DNA from: Endomychus coccineus
Lineage: Eukaryota; Arthropoda; Insecta; Coleoptera; Endomychidae
Assembly: GCA_958510875.1 (NCBI GenBank)
Contig: OY294070.1
Location: 14,747,631-14,811,630 of the forward strand
Direction of reading: 5' to 3'
Length of the DNA stretch: 64,000 bases
Shown: positions 32,141 to 43,668 of the stretch, piece after piece
Numbering within the stretch: position 1 is the first letter of the stretch
How the letters are laid out: each line of letters opens with the position of its first letter
The notes under the pieces: model-generated
Database searches by the model: none
What the model was told of the DNA's origin: nothing
The model's input: the letters and a program-made list of their open reading frames with translations, nothing else
Program-made: the position numbers and the translations under genes

Positions 32141-34334
32141 TTTTAGTCGCCTTTTACGACAGTCCATCTCCATACAGACAGTTCGTCCCCAACCAGTGAT
32201 GGTCCGTGCACCATTGGGAAACTCTGACCATTGACTCATCTTTCCTCATATCACTTCACGAACCAATCCAACACCTCCACGCACAGTTTGACATTACAAC
32301 TCAGCCGACTGGGAAGGTCTTCGCATATTTTTCTCCGAGTTTCTTTGGAGAAACTTATGTTTTGAATCTGATCCCCCAATGCAATATTCCACAGAGATCT
32401 CGGATATTATCAGGCTAGGAATGGAAACTTACATGCCCCATACCAACAAATCATTATCATCTGGTGAATAATGGTTCAATAAAATCTGTTCTAGGTCCGT
32501 CGCCTCAAAACCAACAGCATACCGTCATTGAGCGTTAACCCATGTCCGGAGAGCAGAACGAAATATGTTGAAGCCTAATTATTGAATTCAATACCGTAAG
32601 TAATTTTTTTTATTTGGTGTTACCAGTGAAAGTGAGCTCTTTATTTCATAGTATGTTAAACGAAATTGGATCCTACTTTAATATTTGTTGAAATATTATA
32701 TTCATCCTACTAAAATAGTGTTAGTGAGATTATCGAAAGTAGATTTGGAATTCGGGCATTCATTTCAAGATTTTAATAATCTAGTATTTTGAGTGTTTGT
32801 TTCCATAAATAATAATGCTTACTAATATCATAATATGAATTGAAAATAGTGACTTGAAGCTGAAAGTGAATTTTCGATATCTTTATCTAAATATTTCAGG
32901 TGTTAGATCAGTTTTATTTCAATAATCGATCAAGTAAAATGTCAAAAAACACTTTGTAACAGGGATGGACCTTCTGAAAAATACTTCCTTCAGTCATTCA
33001 CTGTCTTTCCGCCATTTGATACCAAAATATATGTTTTTGGTACTATTGAATTTGGATTCGATCCAACCAGAACCAGTAAGTGTTTCTTGACACACTACAA
33101 CAGTTTGTGTATTACCTTTAAAATTACAAATAATTTGTATTATTTCATATAATAAGTACCTAAAGAACTTCTAAATTTATTTGTTGTAACACAGTATATT
33201 GAATGAAATGGTATTCAAAAACATCAAAAACATTTTCAACCTGACAACTATGGGTGACCTTCAGCAATGAAGTCATTTCTTCCTTAACGTGAACAGCGAT
33301 TATCTAATGTTGCCGTTATCGTTACTTTTAAAACAGACAATAGAAGAAGATTTGAAATCAACAAAAATATACTAAACTAGGTAGTCTCTGGCTAATATTC
33401 TAAAGATACTAGCTCACTATTCTTTTTTAATGAGTCGAACATTCTCCGTAATCCTGTTCAACATCTTGAAAGCTATTCCGAAAACGATACTGTTCTCTTT
33501 CATATTAAACTTCAAATGTAAATTACCCGAAATTTTCAATAAACTCATGCTTGTCAAACGCGAAGCGAGCTAATAAATTGACAAAGACATAAACGATGAA
33601 TAATCAATTTTTCAAATATTTTACATGCAGCTTTTCAGACAGAAAATGGCTTAATAAAAGTCTAAACACGTCGCAATCGTCCAAACAATTGTCGACCTTA
33701 AATTGCGGAGTATCAAGGAGCTTGCAATGAGTATTCGCCAGGAAGACTTTATGCCTATACACAATGATATCAAAGCCATCTTAGATATCGCTAATATTTT
33801 ATATTTCACGTAATTGTTGGTTCTTTGACGTGATACCGGCTAAAACCTTCGAAATCTTCAAAGGATTTATGCTGAAAGATTAATTTTTACTTGCAGATGT
33901 TTACTTCAGATTTTGTATCACTTTTTCATGAATTTAACTCATATTTCAGTTCATCAATATTATCAATTGACATCGATATAGTTGATGGTTCAACCAGTCG
34001 TAAGTACTTTTCATGTAGCAATTTTTCTTATAATAATATTCTAATTGTTGTTCAAAACGAATCACTTAGAAAGTTGGAATGAACGATGATCAATTGGTCA
34101 CGTGATATATCACGTGACTTCCTCATTATTGTAACCAAAATGAGTTCCGAATAGGTTCAACTATACGATTGTAGAAACAGAAAATATATTGGTAATGATT
34201 TAGAAACCGCTAATGAAAGGCATTAAGATATAGATACTCTATGTTACATTGAAATCTCATTCAAATAGTCTACATAATGTACTTTAATACTCTATGTTTC
34301 ATAATAACACCTGATGTCAGGTTGGCTTTAGAAT
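32141..34334. other. Long stretch without supported gene
   Basis: 32150-32220 contains a GTCGCCTTTTACGACAG phrase, which I have seen near LINE and SINE leaders in insects. The rest is AT-rich. Frames at 32206-32418 and 33891-34082 have no recognised domain. Confidence 0.4.
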
Positions 34335-35015
34335 TACACCGGTCAACACGATTTTTGGGTCTAACTGCTACATGTTAAATTTTGGTTTCTCCTACGACAA
34401 AAATAAGGGAAAAAAATTATTTTCCGATTAAAGTTTGCTTTTGTAGAAATTAGAACAATTTTTCAATTTTTCAATTTTTTATATTTTTTCCACACTTCCA
34501 CTGTAAATTATAATTAGAAAACATTTTTTTAGATACAAGAGTCTTTTTTATTTAAGATTTGTGATAAACAATAACATATAGATGTAAAATAACAAGAAAT
34601 TAATGTCTAAAAGTGAATATTTTTCGTATTTCTTCTATGCTCGTATGAGCTCTCTCGTATTAAACACCAAATGTAATCTCCCATCATATTCTCGTTGTAC
34701 TGCCCTTGATATCGCCGTTCAAAGTCCATCACGTCTTGGTGAAAACGTTCTCCTTGTTCCTCGGAGTAGGCCCCCATGTTATCTTCAAATTCGTCCAGAT
34801 GAGAATGTGGCATGTGAAGTTTATGAGACATTCTGCAGCCCATAACTTTAAAGCTTTTAAGCATTTTTTCAATCATACTTATCGTCGTAAACCAGACCAA
34901 AGCAAACATTATGAACTAAATATGAATATTTAAGTGTTTTTCAATGTCTAGAATCAGAATTCAAACAAGAGAACAGAAACCCAAAAAAAAATATTTTTTT
35001 TGTTGACCTGTGTAT
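34335..35015. mobile_element. Small terminal-repeat element carrying the GERFHQD ORF
   Basis: The left end TACACCGGTCAACA (34335-34348) and the complement of the right end, TACACAGGTCAACA (35002-35015), form 14-bp inverted repeats with one mismatch. The 681-bp unit between them holds a conserved ORF on the - strand that starts about 90 bp from the right end. Target duplications are not evident. The shape is that of a non-autonomous DNA transposon derived from a larger one that carried this protein. Confidence 0.5.
34607..34909 (-). CDS. Conserved uncharacterised ORF (GERFHQD family), C-terminal fragment
   Basis: The frame reads MIEKMLKSFKVMGCRMSHKL, then HMPHSHLDEFEDNMGAYSE, EQGERFHQDVMDFERRYQG, QYNENMMGDYIWCLIRES and a basic end HRRNTKNIHF. 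The HSHLD, GERFHQD, RYQG and DY-W-L blocks are, from memory, a highly repeated and uncharacterised C-terminus in insect and other invertebrate genomes. The function is unknown; the copy number and the flanking terminal repeats suggest a mobile origin. The first residues (MFALVWF) are probably not original. The + strand frame here is its shadow. Confidence 0.55.
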   Translation of the reverse strand: MFALVWFTTISMIEKMLKSFKVMGCRMSHKLHMPHSHLDEFEDNMGAYSEEQGERFHQDVMDFERRYQGQYNENMMGDYIWCLIRESSYEHRRNTKNIHF

Positions 35016-35129
35016 TCACACTTTTATACAACCTGCTGTCACATGAGCTATCAAAATTTGCCACAGAGTAAACGCATAAAATAGACTGTGACTTCACATT
35101 TTTTGGGGTGTTCACAATATGTCCCTTAC
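35016..35129. other. Spacer
   Basis: Nothing recognised between two element ends. Confidence 0.4.
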
Positions 35130-35545
35130 TCTACAAGGGTAAGCTGAAAAGTCCCTGAACAATGAAACAAGAAATGATTTATTTGGTCAAAACTTATTTT
35201 ATTTCTCCACAAAATCTCCTTGTAGCCTGATATACTTCGTCCAACGTTTTTCTAATTTCTCGATCCCCTCTAAATAATACGATTTCGGCAAATCCTCCAA
35301 AATGGGCGTTTGTTTCAGAGATGACTTCATCCTTAGAGCCAAATCTCTTTTCGTCAAGATATTTCTTTAAGTTTGGAAATAGATGAAAATCGAAAGGTGC
35401 TTGATCTGGAGAATATGGTGGATGACGAACTAATTCGTAACGCAATTCATGCAATTTTGCCAATGCGACTGCGGACCTGTACGCCAGTGCAGTATAGATG
35501 AGAATATTTGACGGTGACAAGATCTTTCAAAGATATTATTATGCT
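35130..35545 (-). mobile_element. DD34D mariner 3' fragment
   Basis: The - strand frame 35194-35520 has LAKLHELRYELVRHPPYSPD and QAPFDFHLFPNLKKYLDEK, the catalytic HPPYSPDxAPxDFHLF block of mariner, with the third Asp present. A GSKDEVISETNAHFGGF region and a short C-terminus follow. Near 35140 the end ACAAGGGTAAGCTGAAAAG resembles the end of the copy at 49230, so both belong to one family. The N-terminus and the first two catalytic Asp residues are absent. Confidence 0.75.
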
Positions 35546-35690
35546 AACAAAATAATATTTTTATCTCAATTTTCATGATAGTAGTACCTACTAAGTAATT
35601 TATATAAAAAATATCAATGCAATCTCTCAATATGCTCTTAGCTTTCAATTTAAACGACCGTATTTGTTTCAGTCTCCAGGAAGGGGTGGC
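35546..35690. other. Spacer
   Basis: AT-rich; nothing recognised. Confidence 0.4.
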
Positions 35691-36400
35691 ACTAACCCTA
35701 TAAAAAATGCCCTCATGGCAAATTGAAATACTTTGCCTACATTAATCAGGCGAATAGCTCTTTTCTGGATAGGATGCAAGAGCTTCAGCGTATATTCGGG
35801 AGCCGAGCTCCAAACATGTGAAGATCTAGGACAGATCGAATCTGTGCTTTGTAGATTATGAGGAGCAGCTGGGATGTAAAGTAGCTCTTGGCTCGGAAAA
35901 GAAAACCAAGTTTTGTGAACCTGTTTGCACAATAGACTTCACATGGGTGCTGTTGGTGATGATCCCCAGCATGGATATGGAAGACTTCATAGGAACAGTT
36001 GTACCTGACATCTCCATATTAGGGATTGTAGGATCCGCCTTCCTAGAGAAGATGCAAGCTTGAGTTTTTGTTGCATTAAAATCTACTAGATTGTCAGGTC
36101 TCCATTAATTGAGTCAACCTGTCTCTGTCTCGCTCCTCTGGATTCATTGGATGGTATAGGGGCTGTAGAGCCCTTATACCATCTAGAGCTCTTGCTGAAA
36201 AAGCAGTATGAAGTGTAGCAGAAACAAAATTGGTACCTTGTGGAACACCAGCCATTGAGCCGTTGATAGTCATTGTATCGGAGGATACTCCGTCAACCAC
36301 CGCATGGAGTGATGTATCTGAGAGAAAAGTCGATAGTAAGCGACAAACCATATGACGGGAGTTTTCCAAGAAGGCTTTGGTGCCAGTCTTCCGCGTTTTT
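35690..36400 (-). pseudogene. LINE family J, copy 2
   Basis: Reading leftward: WHQSLLGKLPSYGLSLT-type motif A sequence, FLSDTSLHAVVDGVSSDTM, INGSMAGVPQGTNFV (motif B with an extra MAG), then SARALDG, NPEERDRDRLTQLME, a long gap, and HVWSSAPEYTLKLLHPIQKR with AIRLI. It is collinear with 12470-13180 but shorter. The catalytic FADD segment is deleted (motif B runs directly into ATLHTAF). Multiple frameshifts. Confidence 0.75.
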
Positions 36401-36940
36401 TCCGTACCTAAATTTTAGCTCCAAAAATCTACAATCTCATCAGTCACATCCACAATATAATCGCTAATCATCAAAGTTCAAAAATCTTCACTAATTAAAA
36501 CACTTTTCGAAAATTTTTCAGAGAATGTGAAGATCATAAGGTGTTCTTCATAGTTCTTCATACATAATTACTAGCAGAGGCCCACTGTTTGTAACTTAAC
36601 TTCCAAATGAATCCTTCCTCTTGTGATGCTTTTTAAAAAGCAATACATTAAATTTTTGTTATTAAGGATTTCTAGACATCGAGCTGCATCTACCTATGTT
36701 TGTAGAATGGCAGAATCTAAAACTAGAAACAGAATGGTTTTATACCTTGAACAATACGCCGAGCGAAACAAAAGATGCTATTGCATGCATACACTGAGAC
36801 AGGACGTTGAGCATACAGCTCTAAGATAACACACCTCATTCAACATCATGTTGTAAATTATTATTAAACTTTAGTTTATGTCTCTATCTCCAACTGGAAC
36901 TGGACAAAAACATTCAAACTGAAAGGCGCCCTGGATAGTT
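36401..36940. other. Spacer without gene
   Basis: A 68-codon + strand frame at 36623-36829 is unrecognised. No other content. Confidence 0.4.
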
Positions 36941-37069
36941 CAATCACTCCTCAACAGATGACACCGTCGCACGCTAGCCGACTCGATAACATTTAGCGCG
37001 GGTACGGTAGAAATCGATTTTCGAACAGCTGATATTGCGTCACGTTGTGTTTTGTTTAGAGTGATAGAT
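36940..37069 (+). promoter_or_regulatory. Putative promoter and 5' leader of the Nup88-like gene
   Basis: The 130 bp before the ATG at 37070 are richer in CpG than the surroundings (CCGTCGCACGCTAGCCG, TAGCGCGGGTACGG). No TATA box is seen at a fitting distance. This fits a broadly expressed insect housekeeping promoter, but there is no direct evidence of transcription start. Confidence 0.35.
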
Positions 37070-37279
37070 ATGAGTTCGACAGATTTTTTAGGTTTAAATG
37101 AACATAAAATCATACAGAATGTGCGTCAAAGTTTGCCGAAAAACATTTCCAAAGCGCTAAACGTGTTAACCGTGAAAGATGACGTGTTGTATACATGGGA
37201 CTTTCAAAATTTGTGTGTGTTAACCTTAAATATCAAAGCTGCCCGAGATGATATACAGAAGGATATCGTTATGTACCAG
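37070..37279 (+). CDS. First coding exon of a nucleoporin Nup88-like gene
   Basis: From ATG 37070 the exon encodes 70 residues: MSSTDFLGLNEHKIIQNVRQ, LPKNISKALNVLTVKDD, VLYTWDFQNLCVLTLNIKAA and ending IVMYQ. It stops at CAG|GTAGGT, a canonical donor in phase 0. The block N-L-x-V-x-DD-x-L-x-x-W-D followed by a V-L-T-L strand matches the start of the Nup88 beta-propeller (Drosophila members only), a cytoplasmic-side nuclear pore protein that anchors Nup214 and influences Crm1 export. It is the only host-like coding sequence I find. No later exon is recognisable downstream in this window, so the first intron is long or the rest is outside. Upstream in-frame codons lack an ATG. Confidence 0.55.
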
Positions 37280-38759
37280 GTAGGTTCATTTGCTTTTTCA
37301 TTAATTCGTCTATATATTTCAATTAGTAACATAAATCAGTGAAGAATATGCTTTCGTAACCTCTTGTTTTGTAGAATCGCAAATCCTAACCTCGAAATCG
37401 GTACATTGATGTTTTCAGTTATAGTTACGATGAGTTTGTTGTAAAAAGGTCCGAAAATGTTTTTCTTTAGTCCATATACATGTTTAATTACATTTGCAGC
37501 AACTCGACTTACTTGAAATATATTCGCAAACAATATATAAAACTTGGCATGTTTTGCAACAAGTGTTGGGTGTTAGCGTGATTTGAATCTAGTTAGGTAC
37601 CATGGTATATCATCGAATTGAAATACGAAATAATCATTATACACTAGAGAACATTTATCATCGCCATAAATGATGATATCAAGGATTTTTACTCGTACTA
37701 TGAAGCTATTATCATTATAGTAGGTACCTATCCATCTTTGTTCAATAACGTAATGAATGTTTTCTAACAACCTCGCTATTTACTATCACCTCATTAAAAC
37801 CAGATCATGTTCACTAAATATATGGCTTGGGTGGTATCAATTGGACGGAATTTCTCTGTACATGCAGTACTATTCCACATCAGAAACCGCGAATAAAAGA
37901 TTAAGGTAAGGGAAGATTGAGGCAAAGGGGTGCACATACATATATTAAAATGCACATGTTTCAATTTTACTTGTAACACTGCTTAGAATAATAATTCAAT
38001 AAATTCAAGAGTGTGCAGGGATTCAAATTCCTTCAGTTGGAATTTTCTAGAAAAACCGTAAATATCGTCGTTTCCTTTACCTGTCAGTCCTGTCACCGCC
38101 TGTCACTGTTGATGTGTATGGGCTCTTAAAATAGGGCTCTATTACTCTATTATTATTATATGATGATTTCATGATGATATTCGTAAATTCCTTCGTTATT
38201 TATGCTCCTATTTGTGGAAATGTCTATTGTTTATACATGTTAAGGTTTTGTAGCATGCCTATTAATATTATTTATTAATTTTTCATCTTTTAATACTTGT
38301 ATTACGTTCACTTGTGTTTTCCCTAATATATAAAGTATACATGTAAAAGACGTCTTTCATTTAGAAACGCTGCTGTAGGTACTTTAATTTATTATTAAAC
38401 CCTATTGAATACAGTCAAAAGTTCATTCAAACCGAATAAAATTCCGAAGAATTTCATAAAATGTTGTGGAATTCCGTAGAATTCTCTGGAATCTCATGCA
38501 ATTCCGTAGAATTCTTAGAAGAAGTGGAATTTTGTTGTACAAAATTAAGTCTCCGGTTTAACTCTAGGTTGATAATAATATCATATTTCATTACACATTC
38601 TCTCTTAACTGGAACAGTCATTTGAAATAACATAACAGGAAGTCACGGGAGATTGACATTATTTTAGATTCGTAGCTTCTTTTCAAAAAAATCACGATAT
38701 TCCTTTTAAGTTTGGTGATACGTCTAGAGGGTAGGTGGAAAACGAACATCTTGGATATA
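37280..38759. other. Probable first-intron sequence of the Nup88-like gene
   Basis: AT-rich, with short unrecognised frames on both strands. 38420-38520 contains imperfect tandem repeats of TGGAATTCCGTAGAATTC type. No exon was identified. Confidence 0.4.
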
Positions 38760-39817
38760 CAGGGTGAGTCAGTTTTTTGTAGACAAACTGCAACAGGAGA
38801 TAGAACAAGTGTTTTTAAGAAGAAAAGTTCTCATAAACATATGTCGTAGAAGGCTTCGTTTTCGAGATACAGGGTGTGTTGAAATTGAAAAAAAAATTTC
38901 GTTTTTTGCAAATATCTCCGAAACCGTTGATCGTACAGAAAACAGCTTTCGCAAGCATTTTTTACTCATAGTAAGCTATGTTCCGTGCAATGAAATTTTT
39001 TTTTTTAGTCATGAATGGTGAAGATTTTGGAGGGGTAGTGTGTGTTTTTCTCTCCAACTTCTACGCCCCTGGAAAAAGTACAGTTTTTAGACAACTATTT
39101 CAACCGCCAATATTTTCTACACAAAAAAGGTACTCTTGGTCATAAGCTCTAAAGTTGACCGTTTTCGAGAAAAATCAACTTTTATGTTGAAAAACATGGT
39201 AAATTCTTACTAATTAAACAAAATTTATTCAAACGTTAGAACAAGTAACAAAACCAAAAAATTGAGCATGTTTTTCAACATAAAAGTTGATTTTTCTCGA
39301 AAACGGTCAACTTTAGAGCTTATAACCAGAAGTACCTTTTTGTGTAGAAGACATTTGCGGTTCAAATAGTTGTCTCAAAACCGTATTTTTTCCAGTGGCG
39401 TAGAAGTTGGGGAGAAACACATCCACTACCCCTTCGAAATCTTCACCAATTATGACTGAAAAAAAAATTTTATCGCTCAGAACATAGCTTACTATGAGTA
39501 GAAAATGCTTACAGAAGCTGTTTTTTGTACGATAAACGGTTCCGGAGATATTCGCAAAAAACGAAATTTTTTTTTCAATTTCTACACCCTGTATCTCGAA
39601 AACGAAGTTTTCTACGACATATGTTTATAGGAACTTTTCTTCTTAAAAACACTTGAGTAGAAAATGTTCGCGAAAGATGTATTCTGTACGATAAACGGTT
39701 CCGGAGATATTTTCAAAAAACAAAATTTTTGTTTCAATTTCAACACCCTGTATCTCAAAAACTAAGCGTCTGTGCATATATGTTAATAGTTCTGCTGCTA
39801 AAACCTGGGACACCCTG
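38760..39817. mobile_element. Fold-back MITE B, chimeric
   Basis: The left end CAGGGTGAGTCAGTTTT belongs to the fold-back C subtype, while the right end CCTGGGACACCCTG belongs to subtype A. Both ends are flanked by TA (38758-38759, 39818-39819). Arms are inverted repeats around a centre near 39215. The right side holds two successive copies of the CGGTTCCGGAGATATT...CACCCTGTATCTC segment (39535-39600 and about 39698-39765), one of each subtype. So a subtype C arm was joined to a subtype A arm by recombination or nested insertion. Confidence 0.8.
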
Positions 39818-40058
39818 TATAATTATCTCCAGAAAATGTCAATTTTTCACGTGTTAATACTCAGAAAAATTTTTCCAAGAAAATCCAATACCCCACATTT
39901 TTTCCACTCGACTTCCCAAATCGAAAGAAAGAATGCATATACAGAGAAAATGAATAATCAAACACATTCTAATCTCTAAGACAAACCAAATGATTCATGC
40001 TCTTATATAAATATATATATTTATACGTAGATAGATACAATATAACAATTTCTGAACA
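39818..40058. other. Spacer
   Basis: Nothing recognised. Confidence 0.4.
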
Positions 40059-40370
40059 CTACTTTCTTTTTGCTAACTGATAAGTTTCATTAATAACTAA
40101 TAGATTGGTTATTTTAATTGAAAATGGTTCGGATTCAATGAGTGAAGTAGGGCCTAAAACTCTTTGGTTTCTATCTACTTTAGTAATATCGTTAGTTTTA
40201 CTTAGGCCATATAAGATAATCCAATTCTTTTTTAAAAACTTCTTTGAATATTCATTTGAACCGTTTTCTTCGAGGTTTTCATCAAAGATTTCTTTTATAA
40301 CTCGGCCCATGTACCATGTTTCTTGTTATAATATAGCATAATAATTTTCATTTACTATTGACACATTTTC
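40059..40370 (-). pseudogene. Remnant of an uncharacterised conserved ORF
   Basis: The frame reads ETWYMGRVIKEIFDEN, SNEYSKKFLKKNWIILYG, ITKVDRNQRVLGPTSLIES and EPFSIK; upstream in another frame is ENYYAILY. The pattern Y-Y-A-x-x-Y...W-Y-x-G-x-V...VLGP resembles a C-terminal domain I recall from repetitive uncharacterised invertebrate proteins. It is short, shifted and without a clear start, so it is called a remnant. Function unknown. Confidence 0.35.
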
Positions 40371-41690
40371 GGTTGTCATTTTCGTCTTCTCCATATGATG
40401 AGCGACTTCCATCTCCATCTGAATAATACTTGGTATCTCTATGGTTAGCAGTCAATAGACAGAGTTAAGGTTAAGCACTTGGCGCTTCAGCATTTCCATA
40501 TGGGGTTCTTTATACCTCTTGCGGAAATGGTCGAATGGTGACTTCATCGTCCTACTCGTTCTACTGACGAGTTTAAGAGAAAATCAAAACAGCTGTCTGG
40601 GACTGATAGACATGTTATCACTGTCCGGCTTAGAGCAACCGTCATGTTTTATCATATCGAGGTTACTAGCATCAGAAAAAGCATCATTAAGTTTTATTTT
40701 TCATGGTTATAAGTAACAATTTTTGTTTTACTCTGTAGCAAAGAAGAGTCATTTAGTATGTAATTTGAATACCTTATTCGATCAATTATGGAAATTAACT
40801 GTTTAATACTGAAGTTCATTAGGGGTAAGGGGGCGCATCCTTTTTTTTTCTGTGTAGAGGAAATGCTTTATGCATACCAGGAGCTTCAATCTATCACTAC
40901 TGGTAGTGCAGGACTCACTCTATGTTACAGCATACCTGTTAAAACCTCTCCTATCTTCATCCATACCCCAGAACCGCTTATCGCATTACTTCAGGATATG
41001 GACTGCGCCTCTATTGTATTTCTAAATTCTTTATCACGTTCTGTTCACGTTGATGTTTACGTTTGTTAGTTTGTGTTGCTTTTGTCTGTGTATAGCGCTA
41101 TTTGTCTATATTTTCGTATGTTTATGCCATAATATAGTTGATGCCCAATTTTATGGTTTTTTGGGTCGTTAGTTATTTACCTCGACGGTATGTTGTTTCT
41201 GTTTGTACCATAATATTGTTGATTCTCAATTTTATGGTTCCTGGGTTTCAGTAATTTATCTCAATTGGATAACTTCCTACGTTGTTTCAGTAAGTTATCT
41301 TTGATGTGATAAGTTACTCTACTGGAACATATGGATCATCCATGCCAATCACAATCTATCAATCACCTTCTTCTCGGGAACTTGTGATTGGGAGTCTAGA
41401 ATCTATCCAGTGTCTGGGTGCTTGTTGGTTCGCGAGAGTGTTTCACTCCTACCCTTGACCCTGCTGGCAACAGGACCGGGATCATTCCCCTATCCACCAC
41501 CTAGGGATGTGCCTGGATGCGGTTTCTGGCTCCGCACAAGAGAAGAGGCTCCTGCTTTCCAGGAAGGGGGGCTCATCTGAACATCATCTATTGAACAATA
41601 GGCACATTATATAGTTCAAGAACAAGTCTCCGGGCGGCGTGTTTTTCTGTTATAAAGACCATTTTCATAATTCACATAATGATAACGCAA
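40371..41690. other. Stretch with small repeats, no supported gene
   Basis: A phrase CCATAATATWGTTGAT followed by CAATTTTATGGTT occurs at about 41128-41160 and 41208-41240. A GC-richer patch at 41370-41590 (ACCACCTAGGGATGTGC) could be a LINE leader. Unrecognised frames at 40519-40716 and 40788-41069. Confidence 0.4.
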
Positions 41691-41694
41691 ATAA

Positions 41695-41990
41695 TGGAGA
41701 TCTGGCCAAGATTTTGAAATAATCTAGTAGTAGAGTTTAATGCAACCAAAACTCAAGCTTGCATCTTCTCCAGGGAGGCGGATCCCACAATCCCTAATAT
41801 GATGATGTCGGGTACAAATATTCCTATGAAGTCTTCCATAACAATGCTCGGGATCACCACCAACAGCACCCTCTCATGGGACGATTATGTTAGGTCCATT
41901 GCGAAAACAGCTTCACTAAAACTTGGTTTTCTATTCTGTGCCGAGAGCTACTTGACCTGTCCTGGGGTACTGTTCACATTTTTGTAGTCG
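41695..41990 (+). pseudogene. LINE family J, copy 3
   Basis: Reads EFNATKTQACIFSREADPT, IPNMMMSGTNIPMKSSIT, MLGITTNSTLSWDDYVRS and IAKTASLKLGFLFCAES, collinear with 12790-13040. Only the segment after the RT palm is left; it ends at about 41975 after the YLTCPGV sequence. Confidence 0.75.
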
Positions 41991-41999
41991 GCTACCAAA

Positions 42000-42605
42000 C
42001 ATACTCTGAATATATATTTTCCCGCTTAACTAACGAATTCTGTAAACCAAGAATACGAAAGTCGTACTTAGCTAGTATGGATTCACGAAAATTCATTTAC
42101 GTTCTGTATATGAACAAAATTGGACAAGCAACTAGCAAGTTAAGGAAAAGATGGTACATCTTTATACGTGTTGAATATGCTAACGCCACCTGGTTGTAAA
42201 CTGCGAACGTAAGTGTGTATGAAAATATATAATGTAGTCTAAAACTTCCGCGAATAATCCATATAACCACCTTTCTTCGCGACTCCGTAATGCCATTCAC
42301 GTTTGTTTGGTAATTTTAGGGCCCATTCCGGCTAATCCGTCCAGATTTTCAAGTCAAGACGAACACGACAGGAAATAATTATTAGTTATGCGAGTTTTCA
42401 TACACTTATCTCTAGACTTTACTCTTTATGTCTAAAGTTATGTTATTATTATTATTGTCAAATGGACGTAATCTACTGTCGTTTTCACTCTGGAAATACC
42501 GTAAAACGGGGATACTTTGCATCGCCGTCTGAAAAAACTATCGACATCTATTAATGCTATGAGAAATTTTAGCGAAACTGCGAAGGTGGCATTCAATACT
42601 ATACA
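42000..42605. other. Spacer without supported gene
   Basis: A 67-codon - strand frame at 42097-42300 is unrecognised; otherwise nothing. Confidence 0.4.
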
Positions 42606-42610
42606 GCGAT

Positions 42611-42862
42611 CTATTTCTTTAAATTACTATGCAAATATATGAAATATCTATAGAAAAGGGAGAGATCTTCCACCTGTCTACGATGTTCTAGAGAGGTCAA
42701 TGATCTCGTAAGTGTGACATCATCAGTCAAACGCTGTGTAGAATCCAAGAGCTTCAGCGTACGGAATAGGGTACTAAGTCTTTGTGAAGCGGTTTTCGCA
42801 ATAGACCTCACATGATCGTCCCATGAGAAGGTGCTGTTGGTGGTGATCCTGAGCATTGTTAT
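42611..42862 (-). pseudogene. LINE family J, copy 4
   Basis: Reads MLRITTNSTFSWDDHVRS, IAKTASQRLSTLFR, then LKLLDSTQRLTDDVTLTRS and SLTSLEHRRQVEDL, with the stretch between the two blocks deleted relative to 12960-13220. Short internal-deletion scrap. Confidence 0.75.
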
Positions 42863-43625
42863 GCAAAAAAGCCATATCTATACTCTAAGAACAATATTAT
42901 AGTGATAAAATCCTATTATAATACAATAAAGGTGGGAAATCTGCGCGCGCATATATATATGCTGTAAATGGCCAAGAAATGGGCTAATCTTATAAAACAA
43001 GTTATACCACGTCAAACTATATAAAATAACCTTCAATTTGAGCCCAAAAAGAGTACTCTGCGATTTGTTTGCCGTAATTGGCGGCATCTTCAAAATTTGG
43101 GCCAAATCTCCCAAATTTGGATTTTTATCAAAACTATTGGATATTTTAACTTCATCTTTGGATCACTTATTATGGTCACCATGATCTACTTTGACACCAA
43201 ATTTCATCCAATTTGGTGAAGATTTGATCAAAATAGCCCAATTTTAATTTTTACAACGAAAAACGTAAATATATATATCTGTTCTAGGGGAAGTAATGAT
43301 CACAAACACTCCAAATTTGAACCAAAGCTTCCTCGAACATGGACAATAAAAGGGTCCCACTCCCAAACCTTAGTCACAAGTCTAAGGGGTTGAAAAAAAT
43401 TAAAACTTCAAAACTGACCTAAAAAAAGGCCCAGAAACCAGTTTTTGGGATTTTTGGGATGATTCCGCCAAATATTTCTTGTAGAAAATTCTGGAATATC
43501 ATTACTCTTATCACAAGAAACAACCTTTTCCACCTCCCCAACCTCTATCAAATTTTTACGAATCTCTCCTCATTTTTTCGTAGAATGACTCCACTATACT
43601 AACCCAATGAAGAATACACTCGAGA
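42863..43625. other. Spacer without gene
   Basis: Repeated CCAAATTTGG-like phrases near 43080-43215 but no clear repeat unit. Nothing coding. Confidence 0.4.
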
Positions 43626-43668
43626 GTTGCAATTGTGGATATTTGCCTATATCTTATGGAAAATGCAA

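Noticed and set aside
34603..34845. 80-codon + strand frame over the GERFHQD ORF
   Set aside because: The opposite strand carries the conserved protein; this one has no matches I know.
41370..41590. tRNA-like or RNA gene in the GC-rich block
   Set aside because: No cloverleaf or A/B box pair could be drawn; a LINE leader is likelier.
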